NCBI GenBank assembly: GCA_027051165.1
Contig: JALTZZ010000059.1
Location: 1 to 58,644 of the forward strand
Source of the DNA: an archaeon
Lineage (GTDB): Archaea > Hydrothermarchaeota > Hydrothermarchaeia > JALTZZ01
DNA: 58,644 bases
Direction of reading: 5' to 3'
Shown: positions 19,231 through 31,849 of the stretch, piece after piece
Numbering within the stretch: the first letter of the stretch is position 1
Layout of the letters: every line of letters starts with the position of its first letter
Notes under the pieces: generated by a model
The model's database searches: none
Told to the model about the DNA's origin: nothing
The model's input: the letters and a program-made list of their open reading frames with translations, nothing else
Made by a program: the position numbers and the translations under genes

Positions 19231-20676
19231 ATGGGTAAAGCCAAAGCGATAATGGTTCAAGGAACAGCGAGCAACGTTGGCAAGAGTCTAATAACGCTTG
19301 CTCTCTGCAGAATTTTATCTAAAAGAGGGTATAGAGTAGCTCCATTTAAAGCCCAAAACATGAGCTTAAACTCCATAGGTGTAAAAGGTAAGGAGATGAG
19401 CGTTGCTCAGTATCTGCAATGCTTAGCCTGCGGAATCGAGCCTAAGCCAGAGGTAAACCCGATACTGCTTAAGCCATGCGGAAGTGGAAAAAGCGACGTT
19501 ATTCTTCTTGGAGAACCTTTTAAGAAGATGAGCATAAGGGAATATTATAGAAACAAAGAATATTTATTCAAAATCGTCAAAGAAAGCTTAAAAAAGCTTA
19601 TGAAGGAAAGCGATATAGTCGTTATAGAGGGGGCTGGATCGCCGGCTGAAATAAACCTCAAAAAATACGACATCGTTAACATGAAGGTGGCAAAGCTCGC
19701 TAAAGCGAGTGTTTTTCTCGTTGCAGATATTGACAGGGGAGGGGCTTTTGCAAGTATCGTTGGGACAATGGAGCTCTTAGAAAATGATGAGAGAAACCTA
19801 ATAAAAGGCTTTATATTAAACAAGTTCAGAGGTGATCCCTCGCTACTAAAGAGCGGAATTGAATACTTGGAAGAAAAATACGGTAAGAGGGTTGTGGGTA
19901 TAGTTCCATACGTAGAGAACAGAATATACGATGAAGATTCGCTGTCGCTTATAAACAGAAGAATAATTAACAAAAAGATAAAGATTAGGGTTGTAAAGCT
20001 TAGATATATATCCAATTTCACGGACTTTAAAGTTTTTGAGGGTCTCGATTTTAAATACGTAAGCAAGCCCGAGGAGCTGGAAAATGCAGACTTAATAATA
20101 ATACCGGGAACGAAGAACGCAATAAGAGATTTGGAATTTATGAAAAGAAAAGGATTTTTTGATAAAATTAAAGAATTAGATACAAATATAGTTGGAATAT
20201 GTGGCGGATATCAGATTCTCGGAAAGAAGCTTATAGATAGGGGTGTAGAGGACGGATACAAAACTCTTGAAGGACTTTCTCTTTTAGATGCAAAAACTGT
20301 TTATTTAAGAGAAAAAAGAAAAAATTTCATCCAAGGTAGGGTTGTGGGCATTGATAAGCTTAGAGGTATAAGAATAACTGGATATGAGATCAGACACGGA
20401 TATACATTGGCTAAAAATCCATTTTCAATCGTAGAAAGGGTAAACGATATGAGGACATTTGAGTATGACGGAAGTGTAGGAGGAAACGTTTTTGGCACGT
20501 ATTTCCATGGAATTTTTAACAACATAGAGTTTACAAAGAAATACCTTGAGCTAATCACTGAAGATGAAGTAGAAATTGAGGGTATTGATATAATGGAGGA
20601 GATAGAAAGATTTTCGAGAATTGTTGAGAAACATCTCGATGTTGACTATATTCTTTCCACCGTTAAACTTTCATAA
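19231..20676 (+). CDS. cbiP: Cobyric acid synthase (CbiP/CobQ)
   Basis: A 481-residue amidotransferase. The N-terminal dethiobiotin-synthetase-like ATPase starts AIMVQGTASNVGKSLITLAL (P-loop), followed by FKAQNMSLNS and VIEGAGSPAEIN. The C-terminal class I glutaminase domain has GICGGYQILG with the nucleophile Cys, and YFHGIF with the catalytic His. It amidates four carboxylates of adenosylcobyrinic acid in cobamide synthesis. Cobamides serve methyl transfer in this kind of archaeon. It is a lone cobalamin gene here, transcribed divergently from map, with the SRP RNA immediately downstream. No cobalamin riboswitch is seen in the short leader. Confidence 0.94.
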   Translation: MGKAKAIMVQGTASNVGKSLITLALCRILSKRGYRVAPFKAQNMSLNSIGVKGKEMSVAQYLQCLACGIEPKPEVNPILLKPCGSGKSDVILLGEPFKKMSIREYYRNKEYLFKIVKESLKKLMKESDIVVIEGAGSPAEINLKKYDIVNMKVAKLAKASVFLVADIDRGGAFASIVGTMELLENDERNLIKGFILNKFRGDPSLLKSGIEYLEEKYGKRVVGIVPYVENRIYDEDSLSLINRRIINKKIKIRVVKLRYISNFTDFKVFEGLDFKYVSKPEELENADLIIIPGTKNAIRDLEFMKRKGFFDKIKELDTNIVGICGGYQILGKKLIDRGVEDGYKTLEGLSLLDAKTVYLREKRKNFIQGRVVGIDKLRGIRITGYEIRHGYTLAKNPFSIVERVNDMRTFEYDGSVGGNVFGTYFHGIFNNIEFTKKYLELITEDEVEIEGIDIMEEIERFSRIVEKHLDVDYILSTVKLS

Positions 20677-20681
20677 TAGTA

Positions 20682-20996
20682 TGCGGGCTAGGCTGGGGGG
20701 TTCGGCGTCCCCTGTAACCCGAAACCGCCGATATGCGGGGGCCGAAGCATAGGAGGCGGCGATAGCCGAGCAGAGTCCGACCCGAAGCCTGACGATGATG
20801 CCTCGTCCCATAGGGTCGGCGGTGCTCCGATCTCAGCCGTAGGGCTGGGATCAAGGAGCTTTACCCGCTGAACCCCGTCAGGCCCGGAAGGGAGCAGCGG
20901 TAGGCGGGACGACCGATGCTTATGGGGTAGCGGGGCAGAGAAGGGCTTTGGACAATCGGGCTCTGCAAGGCTCGCCCACTCCTATGCGTGCCCGCA
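20682..20996 (+). ncRNA. Archaeal 7S (signal recognition particle) RNA
   Basis: About 315 nt, very GC-rich. The ends pair (TGCGGGC with GCCCGCA) to form helix 1. It contains GGGCTAGGC near the 5' end and the universally conserved helix 8 core CAGGCCCGGAAGGGAGCAG near 20879-20898, where SRP54 binds. It scaffolds SRP19 and SRP54 for targeting proteins to the membrane. The high GC content against an AT-rich genome suggests growth at high temperature (inference). Exact ends are estimated from the terminal pairing. Confidence 0.93.
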
Positions 20997-21036
20997 CCAT
21001 TATTATTTAAGATGATAGGCATGCTTGCCTTTATAT

Positions 21037-21119
21037 GCCGGGGTAGCCTAGTGGTAGGGCGCTGGCCTGCTAAGCCAGTGGCGCGTTGCGCCGCGCGGGT
21101 TCGAATCCCGCCCCCGGCG
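21037..21119 (+). tRNA. tRNA-Ser (GCU)
   Basis: An 83-nt class II tRNA. Acceptor GCCGGGG pairs with CCCCGGC and the discriminator is G. The anticodon loop is CTGCTAA (GCU), and a long variable arm GCGCGTTGCGCCGC marks it as Ser. The T-loop is TTCGAAT. A TATA-like TTTATAT precedes it. CCA is not encoded. Confidence 0.93.
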
Positions 21120-21140
21120 TAAACAAAAAGGAGTGTTTAT

Positions 21141-21581
21141 ATGAAGTTTTTAATCTTCAGCTTAATATCTGCTGTAAATTTATTGTTGTGGATTGTTCTT
21201 GGAGTTAAAGCTTATTTTTCTATGGATCATAAATATAGAGGATTTTCTATTTTTGTAATGATTTTAAGCTTTATTTTAAACAGCATTATAAAGTATAAAA
21301 CAAAAAAGAAAAGACCAATAGATTTTCCGAAAATATTCGGTGTTCAGAGGTATTCATTTCCAAGTGCACATACTCAGCTAAGTTTTACTGCTTTAGCACT
21401 TATACAGCTTTTTTCTCCGAGTTTATTTGTTTATGCACTTATATTATCGCTGGCTACAGCGGCTGTTAGGATACTGTTCCAAAGGCACTGGATAAGGGAT
21501 GTTTTCTTCGGTGCATTGATAGGATATGCCTTTGGAATATCTCTTGGCTTCCTATGTATTGCCTCTTCAGTTGAGCGATAA
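21141..21581 (+). CDS. PAP2-family membrane phosphatase
   Basis: A 146-residue integral membrane protein with at least four hydrophobic helices. The three phosphatase motifs are present: KYKTKKKRP (motif I, ending KRP), PSAHTQ (motif II, PSGH-like with Ala replacing Gly), and RILFQRHWIRDVFFG (motif III with the nucleophile His and the supporting Asp). PAP2 enzymes hydrolyse lipid phosphates such as polyprenyl pyrophosphate; the archaeal substrate is probably a dolichyl or related phosphate (inference). An AAGGAG ribosome-binding site precedes the start. It lies just after tRNA-Ser and is convergent with carB. Confidence 0.8.
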   Translation: MKFLIFSLISAVNLLLWIVLGVKAYFSMDHKYRGFSIFVMILSFILNSIIKYKTKKKRPIDFPKIFGVQRYSFPSAHTQLSFTALALIQLFSPSLFVYALILSLATAAVRILFQRHWIRDVFFGALIGYAFGISLGFLCIASSVER

Positions 21582-21607
21582 TTTTACAGTTACGTATTTT
21601 AACCTCC

Positions 21608-24600
21608 CTATATCTTTGCCTTAACTTTCTGTTTGATTTCTTTATCCTTTTTATAGTATTCATCTAAACTCATAACACTTATCTCTCCGGTTTTAACACT
21701 TTCTATAGCCTTTACAGCTGCTAATGCTCCAGCAATTGTTGTTATATACGGTATTCTCAGGTCAACTGCATATCTCCTTATATAATATCCGTCGGTGAAA
21801 GGAATCTTGCCAGAGGTTGGAGTATTTATAATAAGGTCAACTTTCTTTTTAAGCATTAGATCAAGAATATTTTCACTACCTTCACTTATCTTCTTTATTG
21901 TCTTAACATCTATACCGTTTTCCCTCAAAAATGCTGCCGTGCCCTTTGTAGCTATTAAATTAAAGCCAAGTTCTTTAAGCTTTTTAGCTATATATACGAG
22001 CTTTCCATTTCTATCTTGCTTTCTAACGCTTATGAATATAGTTCCTTGGAGAGGTAGCTTGTTCCCTGCAGCAAGCTGAGCTTTATAGTAGGCTTTTCCA
22101 AAGTCGAAGTCTATACCCATAACCTCGCCAGTGCTCTTCATCTCTGGCCCAAGAACGGGATCAACTCCCGGTAGCTTTATAAATGGGAATACAGCTTCCT
22201 TAACTGCATAGTATTTCGGCCCTCTATATCCTACAAGTCCAAAATCTTTTAGTTTTTTTCCAAGCATTATTTTTGTTGCAATCTTTGCAAGCGGGACATT
22301 TATAGCTTTACTTACGAAAGGAACTGTTCTGCTTGCTCTTGGATTTACTTCAAGAACATAAACTTTGTCTTTGACTGCAAACTGTATGTTTATCAGCCCT
22401 ATAGTGTTGAGAGCTTTTGCGATTTTTTCGGTATATTCTATTATCGTCTTTTTTACGTCCTCGCTCAGCGTTACGGGTGGAAGCACGCAAGCACTATCTC
22501 CGCTGTGCACACCGGCATGTTCTATATGCTCCATGATTCCAGCTATAAATATATCCTCTCCATCGCATACCGCATCTACATCTATCTCTATAGCTTCCTC
22601 GAGGAACTTATCTATTAGAACCGGATGCTTTTCGCTGACCTCTATTGCTTCCTCCATATATTCCTCAAGGTGCTCTTCATCATAGACTATATCCATTGCT
22701 CTTCCGCCCAAAACATAGCTCGGTCTTACGAGCACCGGATAGCCTATTTTTCTTGCAATTTTCTTTGCTTCATCTATGCTGTATGCAATTCCGAAGTCTG
22801 CTTGAGGAATGCCAAGCTTTCTTAACAATTTGCTAAACTTCTCCCTATCTTCGGCTAAATCTATGCTCTTAGGTTTTGTGCCGAGTATGGGGATATTATA
22901 TCTCTCCAAATCTAATGCTATGTTCAGTGGTGTTTGACCGCCGAACTGCAGAACTACGCCATAGGGCTTTTCCTTTTCGATAATATTGAGAACATCCTCC
23001 AGTGTTAAGGGTTCGAAATATAGCTTGTCGCTCGTATCGTAATCTGTGCTTACGGTTTCTGGATTGTTGTTCACTATTATAGCTTCGATTTTTTCCTCTT
23101 TTAAAGCTTTTACTGCATGGACACAACAGTAATCAAACTCTATGCCTTGACCTATCCTTATAGGTCCGGAGCCTATAACTACAACCTTCTTTCTGTTGCT
23201 TACCTTAACCTCATCTACGCTTTCATACGTTGAATAGTAGTATGGAGTTTTAGCTTCAAATTCAGCAGCACATGTATCTACCATCTTATAGGTTGGAATA
23301 ACGTTCAGTTTCTTTCTCAATTTTCTTATTTCATCTTCTGTTGTCTTAAATATATATGCAAGCTGTCTGTCGCTAAAACCAAGTTTTTTTGCTTGAAGCA
23401 GATCTTCTCTTGTTAGATCGCTAATCCTTTTCTTCTTAAGTTTTTCAGCAAATTCGTATATGTTCTTTATTTTATATAAGAAGAATTTGTTTATTTTTGT
23501 AAGCTCATAGATTTCATCTATGCTCATTCCAGCTCTTATAGCATCGTATATATAGAATATTCTTTTATCAGTTGGATATTTAAGCTCTCTTTTTATAACT
23601 TCTATATTTTCTTCATATTTTCTACCATCGCAGCATATTCCAAAACGCTTTATATCCAAACTTCTTATAGCTTTCTGTAAAGCTTCTTCAAAAGTTCTAC
23701 CTATTGCCATAACCTCGCCTGTGCTTTTCATCTGCGTTCCTATGCGTTTGTCGGCTGTTTTGAACTTGTCAAAAGGCCAGCGTGGAATTTTCACAACCAC
23801 GTAATCTAAAGCGGGCTCAAAGCTTGCGGGTGTGTATCTTGTTACATCATTAGGTATTTCATCGAGAGTTAAACCTACTGCTATCTTAGCCGCTATCCTT
23901 GCTATGGGATATCCAGTAGCTTTGCTTGCGAGAGCGGAGCTTCTTGAGACACGAGGATTGACCTCTATAACATAGTATTCCCAGCTTTCAGGATTAACTG
24001 CAAACTGTATGTTGCAACCGCCTTCTATTTTTAACGCTCTTATTATCTTTAGTGCAGCATCTCTTAGCTTTTGATGGTCTTCATCGCTAAGCGTTTGAGC
24101 TGGAGCAACAACTATGCTTTCTCCGGTGTGTATTCCCATAGGATCAATATTTTCCATGCTCGTTACTATTATGCAGTTATCTTTGCTGTCCCGCATTACC
24201 TCGTATTCGAACTCATACCAGCCGAGTAAACTCTTCTCTATGAGCACTTGATTGATCATGCTTGCCTTTAAACCGCGGTTTACTATTCCTATAAGTTCTT
24301 TTTTGTTTGTTGCTACTCCTCCTCCGGTGCCGCCAAGCGTATATGCTGGTCTTATTATAACTGGATATCCTATCTTTTCCACAGCTTCAAAGGCTTCTTC
24401 AAGGCTGTTTACTGCATAGCTTTCTGGTATGGGTTCTTTAATTTCTTTCATTAAATTTGCAAACAGTTCTCTATCTTCCGCTTTTTTTATGCTCTCTATG
24501 GGTGTGCCTAATATTTTCACATCGTTTTCTTCAAGCACACCCATTTCATGAAGTTGAACTGCCAAATTTAAGCCAGTTTGCCCACCCATTGTTGGAAGTA

Positions 24601-24856
24601 AACCATCTATATCCTCTCTTTCTATAATCTTTGCCACTACCTCAGCTTCCAGCGGCTCTATATAGATTTTATCGGCAATTTCTTTATCCGTTTGTATAGT
24701 TGCCGGATTCGAATTGACGAGCACAACCTCATAGCCTTCTTCTCTTAAAGCCTTGCACGCTTGCGAGCCAGAGTAGTCAAATTCAGCAGCCTGACCTATA
24801 ATTATTGGCCCAGACCCTATGACGAGGATTTTGCTTATATCTGTTCGCTTAGGCAT
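21608..24856 (-). CDS. carB: Carbamoyl-phosphate synthase large subunit
   Basis: A 1082-residue full-length enzyme with two homologous halves: an N-terminal carboxyphosphate ATP-grasp domain (ILVIGSGPIIIGQAAEFDYS, then PAYTLGGTGGG) and a C-terminal carbamoyl-phosphate ATP-grasp domain (VVVIGSGPIRIGQGIEFDYC, then PSYVLGGRAM). A C-terminal MGS-like regulatory domain begins near residue 940 (GTIFISVRKQDRNGKL). It makes carbamoyl phosphate from bicarbonate, ATP and ammonia supplied by CarA, feeding arginine and pyrimidine synthesis. The start overlaps the carA stop by 8 bases, so the subunits are translationally coupled. Confidence 0.97.
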   Translation of the reverse strand: MPKRTDISKILVIGSGPIIIGQAAEFDYSGSQACKALREEGYEVVLVNSNPATIQTDKEIADKIYIEPLEAEVVAKIIEREDIDGLLPTMGGQTGLNLAVQLHEMGVLEENDVKILGTPIESIKKAEDRELFANLMKEIKEPIPESYAVNSLEEAFEAVEKIGYPVIIRPAYTLGGTGGGVATNKKELIGIVNRGLKASMINQVLIEKSLLGWYEFEYEVMRDSKDNCIIVTSMENIDPMGIHTGESIVVAPAQTLSDEDHQKLRDAALKIIRALKIEGGCNIQFAVNPESWEYYVIEVNPRVSRSSALASKATGYPIARIAAKIAVGLTLDEIPNDVTRYTPASFEPALDYVVVKIPRWPFDKFKTADKRIGTQMKSTGEVMAIGRTFEEALQKAIRSLDIKRFGICCDGRKYEENIEVIKRELKYPTDKRIFYIYDAIRAGMSIDEIYELTKINKFFLYKIKNIYEFAEKLKKKRISDLTREDLLQAKKLGFSDRQLAYIFKTTEDEIRKLRKKLNVIPTYKMVDTCAAEFEAKTPYYYSTYESVDEVKVSNRKKVVVIGSGPIRIGQGIEFDYCCVHAVKALKEEKIEAIIVNNNPETVSTDYDTSDKLYFEPLTLEDVLNIIEKEKPYGVVLQFGGQTPLNIALDLERYNIPILGTKPKSIDLAEDREKFSKLLRKLGIPQADFGIAYSIDEAKKIARKIGYPVLVRPSYVLGGRAMDIVYDEEHLEEYMEEAIEVSEKHPVLIDKFLEEAIEIDVDAVCDGEDIFIAGIMEHIEHAGVHSGDSACVLPPVTLSEDVKKTIIEYTEKIAKALNTIGLINIQFAVKDKVYVLEVNPRASRTVPFVSKAINVPLAKIATKIMLGKKLKDFGLVGYRGPKYYAVKEAVFPFIKLPGVDPVLGPEMKSTGEVMGIDFDFGKAYYKAQLAAGNKLPLQGTIFISVRKQDRNGKLVYIAKKLKELGFNLIATKGTAAFLRENGIDVKTIKKISEGSENILDLMLKKKVDLIINTPTSGKIPFTDGYYIRRYAVDLRIPYITTIAGALAAVKAIESVKTGEISVMSLDEYYKKDKEIKQKVKAKI

Positions 24857-25946
24857 GCTTCTTCACCCTCATGAGTTCGATGAATTCATCAAATAAATAC
24901 ACTGCATCATGCGGTCCGGGATGAGCCTCTGGATGATACTGCACGCTAATAATGGGAAGCTCCTTATGAATCATTCCCTCTAAGGTGTTGTCGTTTAGGT
25001 TTATCTGAGTTACTCTAAACTCTTCTAAGCTTTCTATATCTACCGCATAGCCGTGATTCTGTGTTGTTATATAAACTCTGTCTCTGAAGAAATCCTTAAC
25101 GGGCTGATTAGCACCTCTATGACCAAACTTAAGTTTATACGTTTTAGCACCGCTTGCAAGTGCGAGAAGCTGATGACCTAAGCAAATTCCGAGCATTGGT
25201 ATCTGCTCGTCAAAAAGCCTTTTTATTGTTTCAACAACATACCATGCTTGAACAGGGTCGCCCGGACCGTTTGATACAAGAACTCCGTTTGGCTCTAAGT
25301 CTAAAATCGTTCTATAGTCCGTATGAGCGGGTACAATCGTTACTCTTACACCTTTCTTTAAGAGATACTCTGCTATGCTTTTTTTCATTCCACAGTCTAT
25401 AATAACAACGTGCTTATCTCCTTTACCGAAGCTCTCAATTTTATCCCTTGTAACAAATCTTACAAGGTCGAGTTCTCCTATATCTGGAGATTTTATCGTT
25501 TTTTCAAGGAGTTCTTCTTCATCATCTTTTGTTATCTTATCCTTAACAAGCAAGCCAGCTTTCATCGTTCCATACTTCCTAATCTTTATTGTTAAAGCAC
25601 GGGTATCAACGTCGTATATTCCCGGGGTTTCGTTTTCCTTCAAAAACCTATCTATAGTTTTTAAGCTGTCTCTATGCTCAGGAGAAGCACAAGCTTCTCT
25701 TACAACAAAACCTTCGCACTGTATTTTATAGCTCTCACTCGAATAACTGTTAATTCCATAGTTTCCTATCAGAGGATACGTAAGCATTAGAATCTGACCC
25801 TTATAGCTTGGATCCGTTAGGGCTTCCTGATAGCCAGTCATGCTTGTGCAAAATACTATCTCACCAAACACCTCCTTTTCAGCTCCAAAACCTTTGCCCC
25901 TGACTATAGTCCCGTCCTCTAAGGCTAAGCACGCCTCCATTATCAT
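24849..25946 (-). CDS. carA: Carbamoyl-phosphate synthase small subunit
   Basis: A 365-residue glutaminase subunit. The N-terminal CPSase small-chain domain (ALEDGTIVRGKGFGAEKEV, TGYQEALTDPSY) is followed by a class I amidotransferase with GICLGHQLLALASG holding the nucleophile Cys, and the catalytic His-Glu in YHPEAHPGPHD. It delivers ammonia to CarB. Start at MIMEACLALEDG; the second Met two residues later is equally possible. It heads the carAB operon, and its upstream region (25947-26250) contains the hexanucleotide microsatellite. Confidence 0.96.
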   Translation of the reverse strand: MIMEACLALEDGTIVRGKGFGAEKEVFGEIVFCTSMTGYQEALTDPSYKGQILMLTYPLIGNYGINSYSSESYKIQCEGFVVREACASPEHRDSLKTIDRFLKENETPGIYDVDTRALTIKIRKYGTMKAGLLVKDKITKDDEEELLEKTIKSPDIGELDLVRFVTRDKIESFGKGDKHVVIIDCGMKKSIAEYLLKKGVRVTIVPAHTDYRTILDLEPNGVLVSNGPGDPVQAWYVVETIKRLFDEQIPMLGICLGHQLLALASGAKTYKLKFGHRGANQPVKDFFRDRVYITTQNHGYAVDIESLEEFRVTQINLNDNTLEGMIHKELPIISVQYHPEAHPGPHDAVYLFDEFIELMRVKKHA

Positions 25947-26070
25947 GACACATTAAATTTCAACTATATAAAATTTATTTCAAAAATGAATTATATAAGC
26001 CAGAATGAAAAATAATTTCCATTTGCCACATATAAAAGCTTTGGCATATCGGCAGCATCGAACAAAATTC

Positions 26071-26184
26071 TTTAGATTTAGATTTAGATTTAGATTTAGA
26101 TTTAGATTTAGATTTAGATTTAGATTTAGATTTAGATTTAGATTTAGATTTAGATTTAGATTTAGATTTAGATTTAGATTTAGA
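26071..26184. repeat. (TTTAGA)19 hexanucleotide microsatellite
   Basis: Nineteen perfect copies with no interruption, followed by a run of T. It lies about 70 bp upstream of the GTG start of a histidine kinase and about 125 bp upstream of carA on the other strand. The ORFs reported through it (SKSK and FRFR repeats) are translation artefacts. Slippage here would change promoter spacing rather than reading frame. Confidence 0.95.
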
Positions 26185-26252
26185 TTTTTTTATTCGGAGC
26201 ATCAGAAACCGAAAAACAAAACTTTTTAAATAACGTTCATAAAACTACTCAT

Positions 26253-27290
26253 GTGAACAATAATAGCATCGAGTTGAAGTTTGGGGCAGTATTCCCCATA
26301 GTAGTGTTTATTTCTGCTATATTTATGACGGTATATGCTCACAGCTTTTCAAAAACCTATGGAAGTATATCGTTTATAAGTGGTTTTGTAGCAGTTTTAA
26401 TATTTATATGGCTAATTGTGGTTCAACCGTTCAGAGAAGTTAGTGATAAAGGATATCTAATAGTATCATGTGGACTTACGATAATGTTTTTCGTATATTA
26501 TTCTGAATTTCTTTTAAGCATCTACAACGTTCATATCTATCAATACTTCCAAATACTAAAACCACTTGGCATTATACTGCTAATTTATGGAATATACGAA
26601 ACAATAAAAGATAGAAGAAAGATTATTGAAGAATTAAAGGAAAGTATAAGGCAGAAAGAACTTTATATAGACATTCTTACTCACGATATTGCAAATCCCC
26701 TAACCGTAATAAGAGGCGTTATAGAATACGGAGACTACTCCGGAAGGGAAGAGAGGGAGATGGCTCTAAAAAATATACACAGAATAACAGAAATTATCGA
26801 GGATATGAAGATATTTTCAAAATTAAATGCCATGGAGAACCTTCCAAAACAGAAGATAGTAATTAATGAAGTTATAGAGGGAATAATAAAAGCCTTTGAA
26901 AAGAAGCTGAAAGAAAAAAATATAAAGATAGAGTTCAATCCAAAGAGGAAGTTCTGTATATATGGAAATAGCCTCATAAAGCATGTTTTTTCTAATTTAA
27001 TAGACAATGCAATAAAATATAGTCCAAAGGGAACAAAAATAAAGATAAATATAGAGGAAGAGGATGGCTATATACTAGTTTCTGTGGCAGATGAAGGAAT
27101 AGGTGTTCCAGATGAATATAAGAAAAGCATATTTGAGAGATTTGAAAGGGGAAGCAAAAAAGGTATCAGAGGGACTGGGCTTGGTTTAGCTATAGCAAAG
27201 AAGGTTGTAGAGCTCCACAACGGAAAGATATGGGTCGAGGACAATAAACCTAAGGGGAGTATATTCTATGTAAAGCTTCCAAAAGGTTAG
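26253..27290 (+). CDS. Membrane sensor histidine kinase (paralogue of 6252-7331)
   Basis: A 345-residue kinase starting at GTG. Four N-terminal membrane helices (around residues 10-29, 37-56, 65-87 and 92-111) lead to a kinase core with LTHDIANPLTVIR (phospho-acceptor His), NLIDNAIKYSPKG, DEGIGVP, FERFERGSKKGIRGTGLGLA and PKGSIFYVKLPK. Sequence and topology match the kinase at 6252-7331, so the two arose by duplication. There is no extracellular sensor domain, so the membrane bundle itself may sense. No response regulator is in the window. It converges on queA, the stop codons being directly adjacent. The (TTTAGA)19 tract sits in its upstream region. Confidence 0.88.
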   Translation: MNNNSIELKFGAVFPIVVFISAIFMTVYAHSFSKTYGSISFISGFVAVLIFIWLIVVQPFREVSDKGYLIVSCGLTIMFFVYYSEFLLSIYNVHIYQYFQILKPLGIILLIYGIYETIKDRRKIIEELKESIRQKELYIDILTHDIANPLTVIRGVIEYGDYSGREEREMALKNIHRITEIIEDMKIFSKLNAMENLPKQKIVINEVIEGIIKAFEKKLKEKNIKIEFNPKRKFCIYGNSLIKHVFSNLIDNAIKYSPKGTKIKINIEEEDGYILVSVADEGIGVPDEYKKSIFERFERGSKKGIRGTGLGLAIAKKVVELHNGKIWVEDNKPKGSIFYVKLPKG

Positions 27291-28270
27291 TCATTTAAGT
27301 ATAAGCATGGCATCTCCGAAGCTGTAGAAGCGGTATCTCTTCTCTATAGCAATCTTGTATGCACGCAGTATTTTGTCAACACTTCCAACAAAAGCTGCTA
27401 CAAGCAGTATATTGCTCGATTTCGGTAGATGGAAGTTTGTTATCATGCCACCGTATTTAAGCTTGAACTCGTATCCGGGTTCTATAAATAGGTCTGAAAA
27501 TCCGCTTTTACTTAAGACTCTTCCATCTTCTGCTACTGTTTCGAGAGTCTTTACTACTGTAGTTCCAACGGCAAATACCCTTGCTTTTTCAAGTCCTTCG
27601 TTTATTATTTCAGCAGCTTCTTTGCTTACCTCGTAAGCCTCTGGCTCTGGTTTATAGTTCTTATCTAATGGTTTAAAGGTTGCGGTTCCAACGTGCAATG
27701 TTATTTTTGCTATCCTTACACCTTTTTTTTCAAGTTCTCTAAGGAGATCCTTGGTAAAGTGCATGCCAGCGGTAGGTGCCGCTATTGATCCAAGCTTTTC
27801 AGCATAAACTGTTTGGTATCTTTCATGATCAATTTTTGGATTTTTTATATATGGAGGCAAGGGAGTTTCTCCGTAAATTTCCAAATCGTCAAAATTTATT
27901 TCTCTGTCAAACTTCAAATAAGTTTCATCGTTTTTTATCACCTTAGCCTTTAAATCTTTAAAATAAATTTCCATACCGTCTCTAAGTTTTTTTCCTTTTA
28001 GAAGAACCTTCCAAGTTTTGTCGTCAACTCTTTTAACAAGAAGAGCTTCTACTTTTCCTCCGGTTGGTTTTCTCCCTATAAGCTTTGCCTTAACAACCTT
28101 TGAGTTATTTACTACGAGAACATCTCCTTTTTCAAGATAGTCGGTAATTTCATAAAAATATCTGTGTTCAATTTTATCATCTTTGCTCCATAGAACCATT
28201 AATCTTGATCTGCTTCTCTCTTCTATAGGCTCCTGAGCAATTAGCTCTCTTGGCAGTTCATATTCAATAA

Positions 28271-28274
<4 letters not shown>
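27291..28274 (-). CDS. queA: QueA-type tRNA ribosyltransferase-isomerase
   Basis: A 327-residue protein matching QueA throughout: YELPRELIAQEPIEERSRSR, DYLEKGDVLVVNNSKV, GETPLPPYIK, YQTVYAEKLGSIAAPTAGMH, HVGTATFKPL and GGMITNFHLPKS. QueA transfers and isomerises the ribose of S-adenosylmethionine onto preQ1 in tRNA to give epoxyqueuosine. Queuosine is a bacterial and eukaryotic modification, whereas archaea normally make archaeosine, so the gene is unexpected in this genome. It overlaps the stop of nth by four bases and so is translated in the nth-hemB-hemA operon. Transfer from bacteria is likely (inference). Confidence 0.93.
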
Positions 28275-31203
<2,929 letters not shown>

Positions 31204-31204
31204 T

Positions 31205-31849
31205 CTATGCACCTACTCTTAGCTTTTCTATTTCTTTCACAACAAGTTCTTTCGTTTTTGCTATACCTTTTTCTCTTAAGGAGTCAAAAATCTCTTTATT
31301 TCTCAAGATTTCTCTAAGAAACTCCCTTCTCTTCTTCTGATCATCTACAAACTCTTTAAGCTTCTCTCTTACAAAGCTTTCAATTTCAAGTATATCTAAA
31401 TCTTCTTTTTTCAAAATATTTAAAATTCTACGTTTTAGTGCTTTTGCAACTGCAGGACTTCTTCCGCTTGTCGATATTGATATTATTATATCGCCGTATC
31501 TTATTTCCGCAGGAAAAATGAAATCACTGACTTTATCCGCTCTGTTTACAATTTTTCCATATTTTTTTGCTATTTCTTCAATTTTATCGTTTATATGCTT
31601 ATTATTTGTAGCAATAATTACGAAATCCGAATTTTCCACGAATTTTTCTAAATTTTTTAGATTATTATCGTTTATATCCATATACACTTTTTTTATTTTT
31701 AATCTATCTATCTTTTCCGTAAATTCTCTACTTACAACTGTTATATCAGCCCCAGCTTCCATAAGCTTTATTATTCTTCTTTCTGCCACCTTCCCAGCCC
31801 CAAATACAACGACTTTTTTCCCTTTTAAGTTTAAAACTACAGGTAACAT
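31205..31849 (-). CDS. Precorrin-2 dehydrogenase / sirohydrochlorin-forming enzyme (SirC/Met8-like)
   Basis: A 214-residue NAD-binding protein. The Rossmann fold opens MLPVVLNLKGKKVVVFGAGK, followed by VAERRIIKLMEAGADITVVS. The conserved segment VIIATNNKHINDKI and the motif ISTSGRSPAVAKALKRRI, typical of the CysG N-terminal/Met8 family, follow. It oxidises precorrin-2 to sirohydrochlorin, a branch point to siroheme, cobamides and, in archaea, haem via the Ahb route. It heads the tetrapyrrole operon with hemA and hemB. No methyltransferase domain is fused, as usual for archaeal versions. Confidence 0.85.
   Translation of the reverse strand: MLPVVLNLKGKKVVVFGAGKVAERRIIKLMEAGADITVVSREFTEKIDRLKIKKVYMDINDNNLKNLEKFVENSDFVIIATNNKHINDKIEEIAKKYGKIVNRADKVSDFIFPAEIRYGDIIISISTSGRSPAVAKALKRRILNILKKEDLDILEIESFVREKLKEFVDDQKKRREFLREILRNKEIFDSLREKGIAKTKELVVKEIEKLRVGA

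Noticed and set aside
19180-19260. 27-residue N-terminal extension of methionine aminopeptidase
   Set aside because: It overlaps the divergent cobyric acid synthase start and lacks similarity to the family; the ATG at 19179 fits.
20663-20854. Minus-strand ORF MIPALRLRSEHRRPY
   Set aside because: It is antisense to the SRP RNA.
25975-26229. ORFs through the hexanucleotide tract (SKSK and FRFR repeat proteins)
   Set aside because: They are created by the repeat, have no ribosome-binding site or flanking protein-like sequence, and sit in the promoter region of the kinase and carA.
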